Below, piece after piece: positions 6,687 to 7,198 of a DNA stretch of 7,198 nucleotides (the first letter of the stretch is position 1; each line of letters starts with the position of its first letter). The DNA comes from Candidatus Avimicrobium faecavium (lineage in GTDB: Bacteria; Bacillota; Clostridia; Oscillospirales; Ruminococcaceae), in contig CAJFQR010000142.1 of the NCBI GenBank assembly GCA_904419105.1, positions 1-7,198 of the forward strand. The letters are read 5' to 3'. The notes below the pieces were generated by a model. The model saw only the letters and a program-made list of their open reading frames with translations. It was not told the DNA's origin and did not search any database. The position numbers and the translations under genes were made by a program.

Positions 6687-6699
6687 GTGTTTGAAAAAC

Positions 6700-6728
6700 A
6701 TCATATCACCAGTTTTGCCGCTTGTCAA
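6700..6728 (-). promoter_or_regulatory. Sigma-A promoter for asd
   Basis: Read on the - strand, TTGACA (complement of 6723-6728) and TATGAT (complement of 6700-6705) are separated by exactly 17 bp, one mismatch from the full consensus. The predicted start is near 6693, about 130 nt before the asd ATG. This is the best - strand promoter in the intergenic region. Confidence 0.85.
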
Positions 6729-6832
6729 TGTTTTTTCCATTATTCTTTTTGCACAGTGCGATTTGAGCTCATTTGTCTACATTTCACATACAACCATTAT
6801 TTCTCTAATTGTTACCAAAAGGAGCGAAAAAA

Positions 6833-7198
6833 ATGAAAAAATCCGATTTCTGGTTTGATCTGCCGGAAGACCTTATCGCCCAGACGCCGATCGAGCCACG
6901 GGACGCCTCTCGGGTCATGTTGATGGACCGGGAGACCGGTGTTACCGGCGAGTGTGTTTTCCATGATATCATCGACTATTTGAATCCCGGTGATCTGCTG
7001 GTGGTCAATAACTCCCGGGTGCTGCCTGCCCGGCTGCTCGGTTATCGGGAGGGCACCGGTGGGCACATGGAGTTTCTGCTGCTTAAGCAGGTCGGGAGGG
7101 ACACCTGGGAGGTTATGGTCCATCCGGGCAAAAAAGCCAGAGAAGGGATCGTTTTCTCCTTTGGGGACGGCCGCCTGCGGGAACGGACGCTAGCGCAT
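6833..7198 (+). CDS. queA: S-adenosylmethionine:tRNA ribosyltransferase-isomerase QueA, N-terminal part (runs off the window)
   Basis: QueA transfers and isomerises the ribosyl part of SAM onto preQ1 at wobble position 34 of tRNAs with GUN anticodons (Tyr, His, Asn, Asp), giving epoxyqueuosine. The 122 visible codons read MKKSDFWFDLPEDLIAQTP followed by RDASRVMLMDRETG, HDIIDYLNPGDLLVVNNSRVLPARL and WEVMVHPGKKAREG. These match the conserved QueA N-terminal third; full-length proteins are about 340 residues. The NNSRV segment is usually NDTRV, a conservative variation. ATG 6833 has AAAAGGAG at 6817-6824 with an 8-nt spacer. No stop is reached, so the last codon at 7196-7198 is a window edge and not the true end. 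It is divergent from asd. Confidence 0.95.
   Translation, partial: MKKSDFWFDLPEDLIAQTPIEPRDASRVMLMDRETGVTGECVFHDIIDYLNPGDLLVVNNSRVLPARLLGYREGTGGHMEFLLLKQVGRDTWEVMVHPGKKAREGIVFSFGDGRLRERTLAH

Larger units (their letters stand above)
6564..6693 (-). other. asd 5' leader, about 130 nt
   Basis: This leader is deduced from the promoter at 6700-6728. It is long for a simple leader and contains two potential hairpins (6662-6686 and 6587-6624) before the ribosome site at 6572-6580. I do not recognise a riboswitch family in it. It is shorter than a lysine riboswitch (about 170 nt or more), and I see no terminator with a U-tract on this strand. Whether it regulates anything is open. Confidence 0.5.

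Noticed and set aside
6656..6694. 12-codon upstream open frame in the possible queA leader
   Set aside because: It has no ribosome binding site and no regulatory codon pattern, such as a run of one amino acid.
6564..6728. Lysine riboswitch upstream of asd
   Set aside because: The predicted leader is too short, and I could not find the conserved lysine-riboswitch core or a terminator.
6764..6771. TGAGCTCA palindrome before queA as an operator
   Set aside because: It is short, the flanks are only partly symmetrical, and there is no second copy in the window.
6773..6800. TTGTCT/CATTAT as the queA promoter
   Set aside because: Both boxes are weak and the spacing is 16 bp; it is possible as a minor start but not supported enough to list.

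Overview
The window reads as ordinary core chromosome of a mid-GC, low-GC-clade Firmicute, most likely a clostridial (Oscillospiraceae-like) bacterium. The basis is the gene order tlyA-nadK-argR-recN (a classic Bacillota cluster, normally downstream of xseAB-ispA-dxs), strong AGGAGG-type ribosome binding sites before every gene, a tRNA-sensing T-box in front of tyrS, and an archaeal/fungal-type aspartate-semialdehyde dehydrogenase. I cannot name the genus. I see no mobile element, CRISPR array, tRNA, rRNA or clearly new protein system.

Layout. Positions 1-3842 (+): a tight four-gene operon of tlyA (rRNA 2'-O-methyltransferase, with the first base of its ATG just outside the window), nadK (NAD kinase), argR (arginine repressor) and recN (DNA repair ATPase), with gaps of 14-19 nt. 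Positions 3843-4170: no gene; this stretch holds a perfect-consensus promoter four bases after the recN stop, then a complete T-box riboswitch with a UAC (Tyr) specifier, a resolvable antiterminator and an intrinsic terminator. Positions 4171-5400 (+): tyrS. Positions 5428-5461: one symmetrical terminator shared with the convergent asd gene. Positions 5490-6563 (-): asd. Positions 6564-6832: a divergent 269-nt intergenic region with two promoters that face each other, plus inverted repeats. Positions 6833-7198 (+): the first 122 codons of queA, which runs off the window.

How the parts fit. The first operon mixes rRNA modification, NADP supply, arginine control and recombination repair, a linkage kept across Firmicutes without an obvious shared pathway. 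No terminator is visible between recN and the tyrS leader, so the T-box terminator probably also decides whether recN read-through continues into tyrS. tyrS is controlled by uncharged tRNA-Tyr. asd makes the branch-point intermediate for lysine/diaminopimelate, threonine and methionine. queA makes epoxyqueuosine in the wobble position of GUN-anticodon tRNAs, including tRNA-Tyr.

The parts most worth a second look are non-coding: the T-box, with alternative pairing upstream of the antiterminator, and the asd/queA intergenic region, where facing promoters and a 30-bp-phased inverted repeat overlap.
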